64,000 nt of DNA, taken from assembly GCA_032160705.1 (NCBI GenBank), contig JAVHVE010000028.1:6682-70681 (forward strand), in the 5' to 3' direction. The stretch comes from QHXM01 sp032160705. GTDB taxonomy: Bacteria > Acidobacteriota > Blastocatellia > Pyrinomonadales > Pyrinomonadaceae. Below the pieces are notes generated by a model. It saw nothing but the letters and a program-made list of their open reading frames with translations. It did not search any database and was not told the origin of the DNA. Both the position numbers and the translations under genes were made by a program. Of this stretch, positions 1 through 7,639 are shown one piece after another (within the stretch, counting starts at the first letter, position 1; each line of letters starts with the position of its first letter).

Positions 1-118
1 TGTTTAGGCCCTCCATTGGGTAGGTTGAGAGTTTGGAGTAAAGAGACCGAGAAGCTGAGGTGTGTGAGCATAAAGGCTGGCCTCAGTCGTCAATCTCCGC
101 TGCCCGCTTGCTCATGAT

Positions 119-1585
119 TTATTCCAAGCGATAGTTCGGCGCTTCCTTCGTGATAATCACATCGTGAACGTGCGACTCGCGCAAGCCCGCGCTGGTGATG
201 CGAACGAAGCGCGTGTTCTCCTGAAACTCGCGGATGTCGCGGCAGCCCGTGTAGCCCATTCCGGCGCGCAGGCCTCCGATCAACTGCGTGACCATGTCGG
301 CGAGCGTTCCCTTGTACGGCACGCGGCCTTCGATGCCTTCAGGAACAAGTTTGGATTCCATTTCGGTGCGCTCCTGGCTGTAGCGGTCGCGCGAGCCTTC
401 GCGCATCGCGCCGATTGAACCCATCCCGCGATAGGATTTGAACGAGCGGCCTTGAAAGAGAATCACCTCGCCCGGCGCTTCCTCCGTGCCCGCGAACAAT
501 GAGCCGATCATCACCACGTCCGCGCCCGCCGCAATCGCCTTCGCCACGTCGCCTGAGAATTTGACGCCGCCGTCCGAGATAACAGGAACATTGCTTCCTT
601 TGGCCGCCTCCACGCAATCGCGGATGGCTGTAATCTGCGGGACGCCTGACCCTGTGACGACGCGCGTGGTGCATATGCTACCAGGGCCGATGCCGGCCTT
701 GATCGCATCAACTCCCGCATCAATCAACTCGCGCGTTCCTTCAGCCGTCGCGACGTTCCCGGCTATCAATTGAACGTCGGCGTGGCGGCGCTTGATGTCG
801 CGCACGGCTTCGATGACGCGCGACGAGTGGCCGTGAGCCGTGTCTATGACGAGGCAGTCCACGCGGGCGCGGACTAATTCATCCGCACGCTCGCGGAAAT
901 CTCCGGTTGCGCCGATGGCTGCGGCGACCCGTAGGCGTCCTAGATCGTCTTTCGCGGCGGTCGGGTATTTGATGGCTTTCTGAATGTCTTTAACGGTAAT
1001 CAGTCCCTTGATGTGTTTGTCGCCGTCAATGACGAGCAGCTTTTCGATGCGATGCTTTTGCAGGACTGCCTTGGCCTGCTCCAGCGTTGTGCCGACGGGC
1101 ACGGTAACGAGCGGTTGCTTGGTCATCACTTCGGAGACGGGAATGTCAAAGCGTGTCTCAAACCGCAAATCACGATTGGTGATGATGCCGACGAGATGCC
1201 CGTCTTCGTCCACGACGGGCACGCCGCTGATCTTGTAATTCTCCATCACGCTCAGGGCTTCCGAGACGGGACGATCCGGGCGAATCGTTACCGGGTCAAC
1301 AATCATGCCCGATTCCGAGCGTTTCACTTTGTCAACTTCTTCCGCTTGCCGCTCGATGGGAAGATTCTTGTGGATGACGCCGATGCCGCCCTGTTGCGCC
1401 AGGGCGATGGCCAGCGCCGCCTCCGTCACCGTATCCATCGCGGAAGAGCAGAGCGGAATTTGCAGGCGGATGCTGCGCGTAAACTGCGTCGAAATATCTG
1501 TCTCGGTCGGGAGCACGTCGGAGCGTGCCGGGACTAACAGCACATCGTCGAATGTCAATCCTTCTGGAATGTTGGGCGTAATCAT
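119..1585 (-). CDS. guaB: IMP dehydrogenase
   Basis: The protein oxidises IMP to XMP with NAD+, the first committed step of GMP synthesis, in the cytosol. At 488 aa it has normal bacterial length. The N-terminus (GLTFDDVLLVPARS) is typical, a CBS-domain pair occupies about residues 95-205, and the catalytic loop GPGSICTTR carries the active-site Cys. The phosphate-binding ADGGVKFSGD-like segment and the flap region (YKGTLADMV) follow. The start is ATG at 1585. A heptad palindrome (1618-1698) and a terminator separate it from the RodZ-like gene upstream on the same strand, so it probably has its own promoter. Identification is secure. Confidence 0.97.
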   Translation of the reverse strand: MITPNIPEGLTFDDVLLVPARSDVLPTETDISTQFTRSIRLQIPLCSSAMDTVTEAALAIALAQQGGIGVIHKNLPIERQAEEVDKVKRSESGMIVDPVTIRPDRPVSEALSVMENYKISGVPVVDEDGHLVGIITNRDLRFETRFDIPVSEVMTKQPLVTVPVGTTLEQAKAVLQKHRIEKLLVIDGDKHIKGLITVKDIQKAIKYPTAAKDDLGRLRVAAAIGATGDFRERADELVRARVDCLVIDTAHGHSSRVIEAVRDIKRRHADVQLIAGNVATAEGTRELIDAGVDAIKAGIGPGSICTTRVVTGSGVPQITAIRDCVEAAKGSNVPVISDGGVKFSGDVAKAIAAGADVVMIGSLFAGTEEAPGEVILFQGRSFKSYRGMGSIGAMREGSRDRYSQERTEMESKLVPEGIEGRVPYKGTLADMVTQLIGGLRAGMGYTGCRDIREFQENTRFVRITSAGLRESHVHDVIITKEAPNYRLE

Positions 1586-1617
1586 GATGCTTTTCTCTGA
1601 CTCCTTGAAAATATCCT

Positions 1618-1698
1618 CAATGGTAAATGGTAAATCGTAAATGGTAAATGGATGACAGCGAGTTCGCGGTCATTCACCATTTACTATTTACCATTGAC
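1618..1698. repeat. Heptad palindrome E1 (GGTAAAT type)
   Basis: Tandem copies of a GGTAAAT-like 7-mer are followed, after a short loop, by the reverse complement (ATTTACC copies), giving one long imperfect hairpin. It lies just upstream of the guaB start. It belongs to the family of heptad palindromes seen throughout the window. Confidence 0.85.
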
Positions 1699-1733
1699 CA
1701 AAACAAAAATGCCCGCGCTTTTCGAAAGCGGGC
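1699..1733 (-). terminator. Rho-independent terminator after RodZ-like gene
   Basis: Read on the minus strand, GCCCGCTTT, a short loop and AGCGCGGGC (1711-1733) are followed by ATTTTTGTTTT. This is a GC-rich hairpin with a T-rich tail, placed 100 bases past the RodZ-like stop codon and before guaB. Confidence 0.7.
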
Positions 1734-1833
1734 ACTCTTTCTCTCCTCTAGTTGTTCGACTGAACGCGCGCGCCTCTCGGCACACGTCTTACCTCGCGCG
1801 CACGCGCGCAGCAGCTTCGTGTCGAACGCGTTG

Positions 1834-2595
1834 TTATTGTAAGAACTGTTCGTAATCTTCCCTGGTAATGACCATCTCGGCCTTGTCCATCGGCACTTGT
1901 GCCTTGCGCCCATTGATGGTGACTTCAAGAGCTTTGGCCTTGACGGGCGCGTACTGAATCTTCAAACGCGCTGCCGGGTCGAGCTTTTCCGGTTTGTCCG
2001 GCTCTAACAGAATGCCTCTGGCCTTCTTGCTATCGTCAACTTGCGCGCTCACCCAAACGCTTTCGCCTCGCGCTGTGATCTCGATATGAAACTGGTTTGT
2101 CGGCGTCGCCTGTGTCGGTGCGTTTGCCGGCGGCGCGGTGGACGAATTGACGGCCTGCGTGCTGGGCTGAGTGGGCGGCTGCGGGGTGTTCCGCGCTGCG
2201 TCTCGCCGCTGATACCAGTGCAGCACGGCATAGACGCCAAGAGAAAGAATTGCCAGGATGAGAATGGTCAGCAGCAGTGTGACGAGCGGCGAGCGCGTGC
2301 CGCCGTCTGTATAGACGTGCGATTTGTAGGGCGTGGTCGCAACTTCATCTTCACCCTGCTCGCGCGCCGTGCGCAGATAGCCGTCCATCGCTTCCTTCTC
2401 GTCAAAGCCGATCTGTTTGGCGTAAGCCTTGATGAAGCTGCGATTGAAGATGCCACCGGGCAGCCGCTTGTAATCGTTTGATTCGATGGCTTCGAGGTAA
2501 CGGATGGAAATACGCGTTTGGTCGGAAATATGGCGTAGAGTAATACCCCGCGCCTCACGTGCGAGTCGCAATTCCTCTCCAAAAGAAGCTGCCAT
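1834..2595 (-). CDS. RodZ-like helix-turn-helix membrane protein
   Basis: The N-terminal ~75 residues form a helix-turn-helix of the RodZ/HTH_25 type (FGEELRLAREARGITLRHIS, then LEAIESNDYKRLPGGIF). One transmembrane segment follows at about residues 110-130, then a Pro/Thr-rich linker and a C-terminal beta domain of DUF4115 type. RodZ family members bridge MreB and the envelope in rod-shape control. Here the HTH is cytoplasmic and the C-terminus would be periplasmic. ATG at 2595 is preferred over in-frame TTG 2601 and GTG 2598. No mre genes are adjacent, so a regulatory rather than morphogenetic role stays possible. Confidence 0.85.
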   Translation of the reverse strand: MAASFGEELRLAREARGITLRHISDQTRISIRYLEAIESNDYKRLPGGIFNRSFIKAYAKQIGFDEKEAMDGYLRTAREQGEDEVATTPYKSHVYTDGGTRSPLVTLLLTILILAILSLGVYAVLHWYQRRDAARNTPQPPTQPSTQAVNSSTAPPANAPTQATPTNQFHIEITARGESVWVSAQVDDSKKARGILLEPDKPEKLDPAARLKIQYAPVKAKALEVTINGRKAQVPMDKAEMVITREDYEQFLQ

Positions 2596-2601
2596 CACCA
2601 A

Positions 2602-2977
2602 TCTACTTCCGCCCCAAGAGGGTTAGTCGGTTAGAATTAAAATTCACCTGGGATCAGCCTGGATGGAAAATTTATCTGACTCACAGCCGCCGTCTCCCCC
2701 TCGCTCTCTAGCGGTTGCGGCAGCGTCAGCGCTAATCTATTGGCGCGAATATAACGTGCTGTGGAAAACGTTGTCAAACTTTATATAAGTCAAGAGTCTA
2801 GCGAGTCTGTCGAGACAAGCAAGAGCGTTTGCTCGATAGTCTCGCCGGACGCGCCGGACTCGAAGGGCTTTTCGTCTTGATTCTTCCGCCGCACAGGACT
2901 ACGATTGCAGAGTTAGATCAAACAGGCAAGTCGCTTTTAACTTCTACAATAGGAAAAGTGAGGAGGAGAGCAAAATT
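2602..2977. other. Intergenic region between divergent RodZ-like and BMC operon
   Basis: No gene was seen. It must hold the promoters for both directions. A strong ribosome-binding site (GAGGAGGAGAG) lies just before the BMC shell gene ATG at 2978, and a TACAAT box lies at 2944-2949, with no convincing -35 element. Confidence 0.5.
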
Positions 2978-3376
2978 ATGCCTCTCGAAGCACTCGGAAT
3001 GGTCGAGACCAAAGGTTTCGTCGGCGCGGTGGAAGCAGCGGACGCGATGGTCAAAGCGGCCAATGTCACACTTTTAGGAAAAGAGTATATCGGCGCAGGA
3101 TACGTGACGATCTTCGTGCGCGGCGATGTCGGCGCGGTCAAGGCGGCGACGGACGCAGGCGCAGCAGCAGCCCGCCGCGTTGGCGAACTCATCAGCGTTC
3201 ACGTTATTCCCCGCCCGCACGTGGAAGTCGAGCGCGTGCTGCCCGTCAACGGTCGTGCAGGCTACAGCCCGGACGAACGCGCCATCGGCGGTGGCTCTGC
3301 CGGACAACTAGGTGAAGGCGATCAGGGACGCTCGGCAGCAAGCACACGAGAGAACAACAGGGAAAAGGCGAAGTAA
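2978..3376 (+). CDS. BMC-H hexameric microcompartment shell protein
   Basis: One BMC domain (about residues 2-90) is present, with the canonical start EALGMVETKGFVGAVEAADAM, the KAANVTLLGKE strand-helix and the VIPRPH end. Such proteins form flat hexamers with a central pore that tile the facets of microcompartments (PduA/EutM/CcmK family). A 40-residue polar, Gly/Ser-rich tail follows the domain, longer than in minimal 90-residue members. It is the first gene of the BMC operon and has a strong Shine-Dalgarno. A palindrome (3378-3451) directly follows the stop and precedes the dehydrogenase gene. A second, similar gene lies at 15369. Confidence 0.95.
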   Translation: MPLEALGMVETKGFVGAVEAADAMVKAANVTLLGKEYIGAGYVTIFVRGDVGAVKAATDAGAAAARRVGELISVHVIPRPHVEVERVLPVNGRAGYSPDERAIGGGSAGQLGEGDQGRSAASTRENNREKAK

Positions 3377-3377
3377 A

Positions 3378-3451
3378 CAGTTTTCAGTTTCCAGTTTTCA
3401 GTTTTCAGCGGAATGGCTAACTGGAAACTGAAAACTGGAAACTGAAAACTG
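3378..3451. repeat. Heptad palindrome E2 (CAGTTTT type)
   Basis: CAGTTTT/CAGTTTC tandem copies, a short loop, then GAAACTG/AAAACTG copies form a hairpin with arms of about 30 bases. It fills almost the whole space between the shell gene and the aldehyde dehydrogenase gene. The dehydrogenase ribosome-binding site (AGGAGG) follows immediately. Confidence 0.9.
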
Positions 3452-3466
3452 CCAGGAGGTGTTGTC

Positions 3467-5368
3467 ATGTCAGTTGATAAAGACCTCGTGTCGGTGCAGC
3501 AGGCGCGTGATTTGGTTGAAGCGGCGCATCGCGCTCAGGTAGAGTTGGCGCGCTTCGATCAGGGCAAGATTGATCGCATCTGCGAGGCGATGGCGAAGGC
3601 CGCTATGCGTGAAGCGGCGCGACTCGGCGCGATGGCTGTGGAAGAAACGGGTTTTGGCATCGCAGCCGACAAAGAGATAAAGAATCGTTTCGCCTCTGAG
3701 GATGTCTGGAACTTTTTCAGGAATCTTCGCACCGTCGGCGTCGTCTCCGAATCAAAAGACGTGGTGGAGATTGCCAGCCCGCGCGGCGTCGTCGCCGGAA
3801 TCATCCCCTCGACGAACCCAACCTCGACGGCCATCTTCAAATGTCTCATCGCTATCAAGTCGCGCAACGCCATCGTGCTCTCGCCGCACCCATCGGCTGC
3901 GCGCTGCATCAATGAAACGGTCAAGGTCGTGCGCGATGCTGCCGTCAAAGAAGGCTTGCCCGCCGCGGCAATCGGCTGCATGGCAACAGCGACCATCGAG
4001 GGGACGGAAGCTTTGATGAAGCACAAGCAGACCGCCGTTATCTTAGCGACGGGCGGCATCGGTCTTGTGCGCGCCGCCTATTCATCAGGCAAGCCCGCCT
4101 TCGGAGTCGGCCCCGGCAACGTTCCTTCCTTCATCGAACGCACGGCGGATGTCTCGAAGGCCGTGCAGGACATCCTGACCAGCACGTGCTTCGACAACGG
4201 AACGATCTGCGCTTCGGAGCAGGCGGTCGTCTGCGATGCACCCGTCGAAAAGGCTGTCCGCGAACAGTTCAAAGCGCAGGGCGGCCATTTCCTATCTGCG
4301 GCGGAAGCGGATCAACTGGCGAAAGTCGTCGCCACGCCGCAACGCTCTCTGAACCCCGCAATCGTCGGCAGGTCTGTCGAAGTAATTGCGAAGATGGCGG
4401 GCTTGAGTGTTCCGACGGGAACGCGCTGCTTGCTTGCGGATGTCGGCGGCGTAGGCCGCGAGTATCCGCTTTCGATGGAAAAGCTGTCGCCGATTTTAGC
4501 TTTCTACGTTGAAGATGGAATAGAGCGTGGCGCAGCCCGCTGCTTTGAAGTTTTGAGCTACGGCGGCATGGGACACACGGCGGGCGTGCACACGCGCTCG
4601 CGTGAAGCGGCGGTCGCTTACGGGCGCGAGATGCCCGCTTCGCGCGTCATCGTCAATTCGCCGACGACGCATGGCGCTATCGGTTTCTCGACCGCGCTTC
4701 CGCCTTCGATGACTTTAGGGTGCGGCTCGTGGGGCGGCAACGTCACTTCGGATAACGTCTCGCCACTTCACCTGATGGACATCAAGCGCGTCGCCTTTGA
4801 GACCAGGCCGGTCAAGAGCGCGCGCCCCGCATTGGCGGCGCAAAAGTCCGGTGAAGCGACACCGGGGCAACCGGCAATGGCTGCTTCTTCCACAGCGCCA
4901 CAGCGCACGATAGACCGTGGAGAGATTTCGGCAATCGTTGATCGTTTTCTGGCAGGCCGCGCTCCCGCCGGAGGAGGTTCGACAGCGCATGCGGAGCTAC
5001 ATCCGACAACCTCGCCGATGCCCGCTCAGCCGGGGATTGACATTGAAGCTGGCAGCCGTTATGCCGTGCCTTCAGCCGCGCCGCACGCTGAAGCTGCGCC
5101 GACCGCCATCGAGACAGGCGGCAACGGCAACGCTTCCACGCGCACTGCGCCGTCAACTCCAATGGCCGCGCCATCGCCAGCCGCACCCGCAAACGGCGGG
5201 CAGGCCGCGACAAACGGCAACGCTCGCAAGCCTGTCGATTTCGTCAGCGAGGACGACGTGCGCCGCGCCATCCAGAAAGGCGAAAAAATTTACGTCAACG
5301 CGCGCACCATCATCACCCCGTCGGCACGCGACATGGGCGATCCGGCAGAGGTGTTCGCTAAAGCGTGA
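3467..5368 (+). CDS. CoA-acylating aldehyde dehydrogenase, BMC type, with long C-terminal tail
   Basis: Residues 1-450 match the EutE/PduP-type acylating aldehyde dehydrogenases, which turn an aldehyde, CoA and NAD+ into acyl-CoA. Visible motifs are GIIPSTNPTSTAIFK, the cofactor-region GVGPGNVPSF and the catalytic Cys248 in FDNGTICASEQ. At 633 aa it is about 160 residues longer than usual. The extra part holds a short amphipathic helix (GEISAIVDRFLAG, near 487-499), an Ala/Pro/Thr-rich linker, and a final ~45 residues with VSEDDVRRAIQKGEK and ITPSARD. Helix-plus-linker tails on BMC enzymes usually direct encapsulation, so that is the inferred role here. It lies between the two shell genes of the operon. 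No alcohol dehydrogenase or phosphotransacylase is in the window. Confidence 0.93.
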   Translation: MSVDKDLVSVQQARDLVEAAHRAQVELARFDQGKIDRICEAMAKAAMREAARLGAMAVEETGFGIAADKEIKNRFASEDVWNFFRNLRTVGVVSESKDVVEIASPRGVVAGIIPSTNPTSTAIFKCLIAIKSRNAIVLSPHPSAARCINETVKVVRDAAVKEGLPAAAIGCMATATIEGTEALMKHKQTAVILATGGIGLVRAAYSSGKPAFGVGPGNVPSFIERTADVSKAVQDILTSTCFDNGTICASEQAVVCDAPVEKAVREQFKAQGGHFLSAAEADQLAKVVATPQRSLNPAIVGRSVEVIAKMAGLSVPTGTRCLLADVGGVGREYPLSMEKLSPILAFYVEDGIERGAARCFEVLSYGGMGHTAGVHTRSREAAVAYGREMPASRVIVNSPTTHGAIGFSTALPPSMTLGCGSWGGNVTSDNVSPLHLMDIKRVAFETRPVKSARPALAAQKSGEATPGQPAMAASSTAPQRTIDRGEISAIVDRFLAGRAPAGGGSTAHAELHPTTSPMPAQPGIDIEAGSRYAVPSAAPHAEAAPTAIETGGNGNASTRTAPSTPMAAPSPAAPANGGQAATNGNARKPVDFVSEDDVRRAIQKGEKIYVNARTIITPSARDMGDPAEVFAKA

Positions 5369-5631
5369 AGCAGGGGGTTGTGAAGAAGGAAAGCCGTCAA
5401 TCGCTTCGGCGCATTCACGCAGATGAGACTCTTGAAACAGGCGCAGGCCGCTTCTCGCTGGCATATTGGCGGCAACGAAGCGCCGAAGAGATTATCGGAT
5501 CACTGCGTCCGGGAAAGAGTGAAGCATTGAAGGTCAAGCCTGATGGGAGGATTCTCAACGGTAATATTCGCGTCAAGATTTTAGAGGAGCGGGGCTTTGA
5601 TATTGATAGTCTGGAGCGCGAGAGTATCTGA
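5365..5631 (+). CDS. Small ParB/nuclease-like hypothetical protein
   Basis: An 88-residue basic protein starts at a GTG that overlaps the dehydrogenase stop codon (GTGA), so it is probably translationally coupled. The segment KPDGRILNGNIRVKILEERG resembles the short 'DG-x-x-x-(D/N)GNxRvxvLxxRG' motif of ParB-like and polymorphic-toxin-associated small proteins. That is weak family resemblance, not a function. Its place between BMC genes is odd, and it may be paired with the next gene. Confidence 0.55.
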   Translation: MKQGVVKKESRQSLRRIHADETLETGAGRFSLAYWRQRSAEEIIGSLRPGKSEALKVKPDGRILNGNIRVKILEERGFDIDSLERESI

Positions 5632-5650
5632 CTAAAGCGGGGAACGCAGG

Positions 5651-5989
5651 ATGAATGCTGACAAAGCTATTGCTGTTTTTGTGTCTTATTCTTCCAAAGA
5701 TAAAGAGGAGATTCTCGCGCATCTAATACACGAGTTGACTGTTATTGCGCGCGACAATTATGAAGTCGGCCATGATGGCTTAACTAATCCGCAGCGCGTT
5801 CGTCGCATCAATGAAGTTCAGCATCGAATCAGTGATTTCTTATGCGCGTTATTAGGCAACAATCCGCATCGTTATCCAGACGATGTCCTGTTAAGAATCA
5901 TTCTGGAGCATCCAGATGATAGCGACCTCGAACGGCAATTAGGTGAAGCCTTCACGCGCTTGGCAAACCAGCGTTTATCTGTCGCATAG
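5651..5989 (+). CDS. Hypothetical protein, small partner gene in BMC operon
   Basis: A 112-residue acidic helical protein is encoded 19 bases after the previous gene with an AGG ribosome-binding site. It begins AIAVFVSYSSKDKEEI, which looks superficially like the first strand of a TIR domain, but the rest lacks TIR motifs. The remainder is rich in His, Glu and Leu (RRINEVQHRISDFLCALLG). I do not recognise it. Its tight spacing suggests a two-gene unit with 5365-5631 inserted in the BMC operon. Confidence 0.5.
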   Translation: MNADKAIAVFVSYSSKDKEEILAHLIHELTVIARDNYEVGHDGLTNPQRVRRINEVQHRISDFLCALLGNNPHRYPDDVLLRIILEHPDDSDLERQLGEAFTRLANQRLSVA

Positions 5990-6016
5990 CACACTTTTAA
6001 GACACAACGCAAAATA

Positions 6017-6349
6017 ATGTTTCTGGGAAAAGTTGTCGGCACAGTCTGGTCAACGAAGAAGACGCCCGATCTGGAGGGCGTCCGCTTTTTGATTGTTCAT
6101 CCTTACGATCTCGATAAAGAGCCAACCAAATCAATCGTCGTCGTCGCCGACCGGCTGGGCGCAGGCATCGGCGAGATTGTGATGTGCGCTTACGGCAAGG
6201 CTGCGCGCTCGGCCATCGGCAATCAGGAGATGTCAATTGAAGCGGCGGTCGTCGGCATCGTTGACCGCATGGACTTGCAAGATGCTCTCTCGGAAGATGT
6301 CCGCGACGCCGCCCGCGAATTAAGGACGGGAGACAACGGAAGGCAGTAA
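6017..6349 (+). CDS. BMC-P pentameric vertex protein (EutN/CcmL family)
   Basis: The 110-residue protein matches the EutN/CcmL family. It begins MFLGKVVGTVWSTKK, continues with strands carrying LIVHPYD and VVVADRLGAGIGE, and ends with the VGIVDRMDL strand. Such pentamers cap the twelve vertices of icosahedral microcompartments. Its presence with a BMC-H protein and an acylating aldehyde dehydrogenase makes a closed catabolic compartment likely. A heptad palindrome overlaps the end of the gene and leads into the ACT-domain gene. Confidence 0.95.
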   Translation: MFLGKVVGTVWSTKKTPDLEGVRFLIVHPYDLDKEPTKSIVVVADRLGAGIGEIVMCAYGKAARSAIGNQEMSIEAAVVGIVDRMDLQDALSEDVRDAARELRTGDNGRQ

Positions 6350-6426
6350 TCAGTTTTCAGTTTTCAGTTTTCAGCAAAGACAACCTGCTTTCTCTGAAAA
6401 CTGAAAACTAAAAACTGAAAACTGAT
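6349..6426. repeat. Heptad palindrome E3 (CAGTTTT type)
   Basis: ATCAGTTTTCAG and further CAGTTTT copies are matched by CTGAAAACTGAT copies after a short loop containing ACCTGCTTT. The element starts at the last base of the BMC-P stop codon and ends 2 bases before the next ATG (6429), so it occupies the normal position of that gene's ribosome-binding site. Confidence 0.9.
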
Positions 6427-6428
6427 TT

Positions 6429-6905
6429 ATGGCAAACGAAGAATTAATTTACCGCATCACGCGCGCTGTTTACGGGCGATTGGGCACAGGCGCGGACGAG
6501 CAGATGGTCGAGCAGTTAGTGACGGATGTTTACCGCGCCATTGAGCCTGTGGTCACGAACGGCAGTGGTGCGAGGGCGGGCGAGGGAAGTTCGACAAACG
6601 CGCGCGAGCGTGAGGCGCGCGAGGCAGGCTCAGCCGAGCGACTTGTAGTTTCCGTCTTCGGCGTTGACCATCCGGGCATCGTCGCCGGAGTCTCGCAGGT
6701 TCTGGCCGAAGCCGATTGCAGTATCATTGACATCAACCAGACAGTGGTGCAGGGCAAGTTCGCGATGGTGATTATCGCCGACATGTCACGCGCCAAAGAA
6801 TCCGCTACCGCGCTCAAAGAGCGTTTTCGCAACGCAGGCGACCGCCTCGGCGTCCGCATCTACGCGCAACGCGAAGACCTCTTCAACGCGATGCACAGAA
6901 TATAA
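6429..6905 (+). CDS. ACT-domain protein (UPF0237-like) with encapsulation-peptide-like N-terminus
   Basis: The last ~90 residues form an ACT domain of the UPF0237/GcvR kind (VVSVFGVDHPGIVAGVSQVL, then CSIIDINQTVVQGKFAMVII). The first 45 residues hold two short amphipathic helices (NEELIYRITRAVYGRLG and DEQMVEQLVTDVYRAIE) and are joined by a Gly/Ser/Arg linker. That layout matches the helix-plus-linker tags that recruit cargo to BMC shells. UPF0237 proteins are often paired with UPF0210 proteins in other bacteria, and a UPF0210 gene is two genes downstream here. The ligand is unknown. The ATG follows the palindrome with no separate Shine-Dalgarno visible. Confidence 0.85.
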   Translation: MANEELIYRITRAVYGRLGTGADEQMVEQLVTDVYRAIEPVVTNGSGARAGEGSSTNAREREAREAGSAERLVVSVFGVDHPGIVAGVSQVLAEADCSIIDINQTVVQGKFAMVIIADMSRAKESATALKERFRNAGDRLGVRIYAQREDLFNAMHRI

Positions 6906-6907
6906 AA

Positions 6908-7022
6908 GAAGGGATGAGGGATGAGGGATGAGGGATGAAGTAAAAACCCGATTGAATGATTGATTCAATTGACTCTTTTACTCAACCCCTTTCATCCCTC
7001 ATCCCTCATCCCTCATCCCTTA
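6908..7022. repeat. Heptad palindrome E4 (GGGATGA type)
   Basis: Four near-perfect GGGATGA copies are matched by four TCATCCC copies, with a nested inverted repeat (ATTGAAT/ATTCAAT) at the tip. It runs from just after the ACT gene stop to 4 bases before the next start codon. Confidence 0.92.
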
Positions 7023-7026
7023 ATTT

Positions 7027-7554
7027 ATGGAACCTGAAATAGCACGGCGATGTCATGATTGCGGCGCGTCTGTTCGCAGTGGGTCTCTTTTCTGCCCGCA
7101 ATGCGGTAAGGCATTGCAGGCGGGGGCGGCCAGCGCCAGTTCTCCCGCAGCCGAAGTTCCTGAGATACCCGCGCGCAGGATCAACGATCCCGGACAAAAC
7201 GCTTCAACTATTGACCGGCTGAAAGGCACGTCCACGCCTGCTTCCGGTATCGCCCCCCCACCAGAGAATCTGGCGCGCGGTGCGGTGGACGAGCGTCAGC
7301 AGCGCGCCGAAGTTGTTGTCCCGCGCGCAAGCAGTAGTGACGACGGTGGACGCTCGACGCGGCAGCGCATCACGGCGGCAGCGCGCGACGTTGTCGAGGA
7401 GAAACTGTCTCCGCGCGTGGAGAAATTGCGCCACGCCTCGAACGTCATGCTCGAAGAAGCCGCGTACGATCCGAGCCTGCGCTTCGTGCTCGTCGCCATC
7501 GTGATTTTACTTCTTTCCCTGTTGCTGCTTTTGCTCAATTATCTTCTCGGATAA
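7027..7554 (+). CDS. Zinc-ribbon protein with C-terminal membrane anchor
   Basis: A zinc ribbon is at the N-terminus (CHDCGAS...CPQCGKA, two CxxC pairs, residues 10-30). A long disordered Ala/Pro/Ser region with a short charged helix follows, then a single C-terminal transmembrane segment (about residues 152-174, very Leu-rich). The layout is that of a tail-anchored protein facing the cytosol. It sits between the ACT and UPF0210 genes. Its role is unknown, and it need not be a BMC component. Confidence 0.8.
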   Translation: MEPEIARRCHDCGASVRSGSLFCPQCGKALQAGAASASSPAAEVPEIPARRINDPGQNASTIDRLKGTSTPASGIAPPPENLARGAVDERQQRAEVVVPRASSSDDGGRSTRQRITAAARDVVEEKLSPRVEKLRHASNVMLEEAAYDPSLRFVLVAIVILLLSLLLLLLNYLLG

Positions 7555-7556
7555 AT

Positions 7557-7636
7557 AAGTCCAACGTCCAAAGTCTAACGTCCAAAGTCGATTTTGGGCA
7601 CGAGACGTTGAACTTTGGACATTAGACTTTGGACTT
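7557..7636. repeat. Heptad palindrome E5 (GTCCAAA type)
   Basis: AAGTCCAACGTCCAAAGTC is matched by GACTTTGGAC copies after a loop with GGGCACGAG. The hairpin fills the gap to the DUF711 gene and ends 3 bases before its ATG. Confidence 0.9.
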
Positions 7637-7639
7637 CTT

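Noticed and set aside
1618..1698. Heptad repeats read as a CRISPR-like array
   Set aside because: Repeats are 7-mers in inverted arms without spacers, and no cas genes are nearby.
5651..5989. TIR domain in the second small BMC-operon gene
   Set aside because: Only the opening words match; the later TIR motifs and length are missing.
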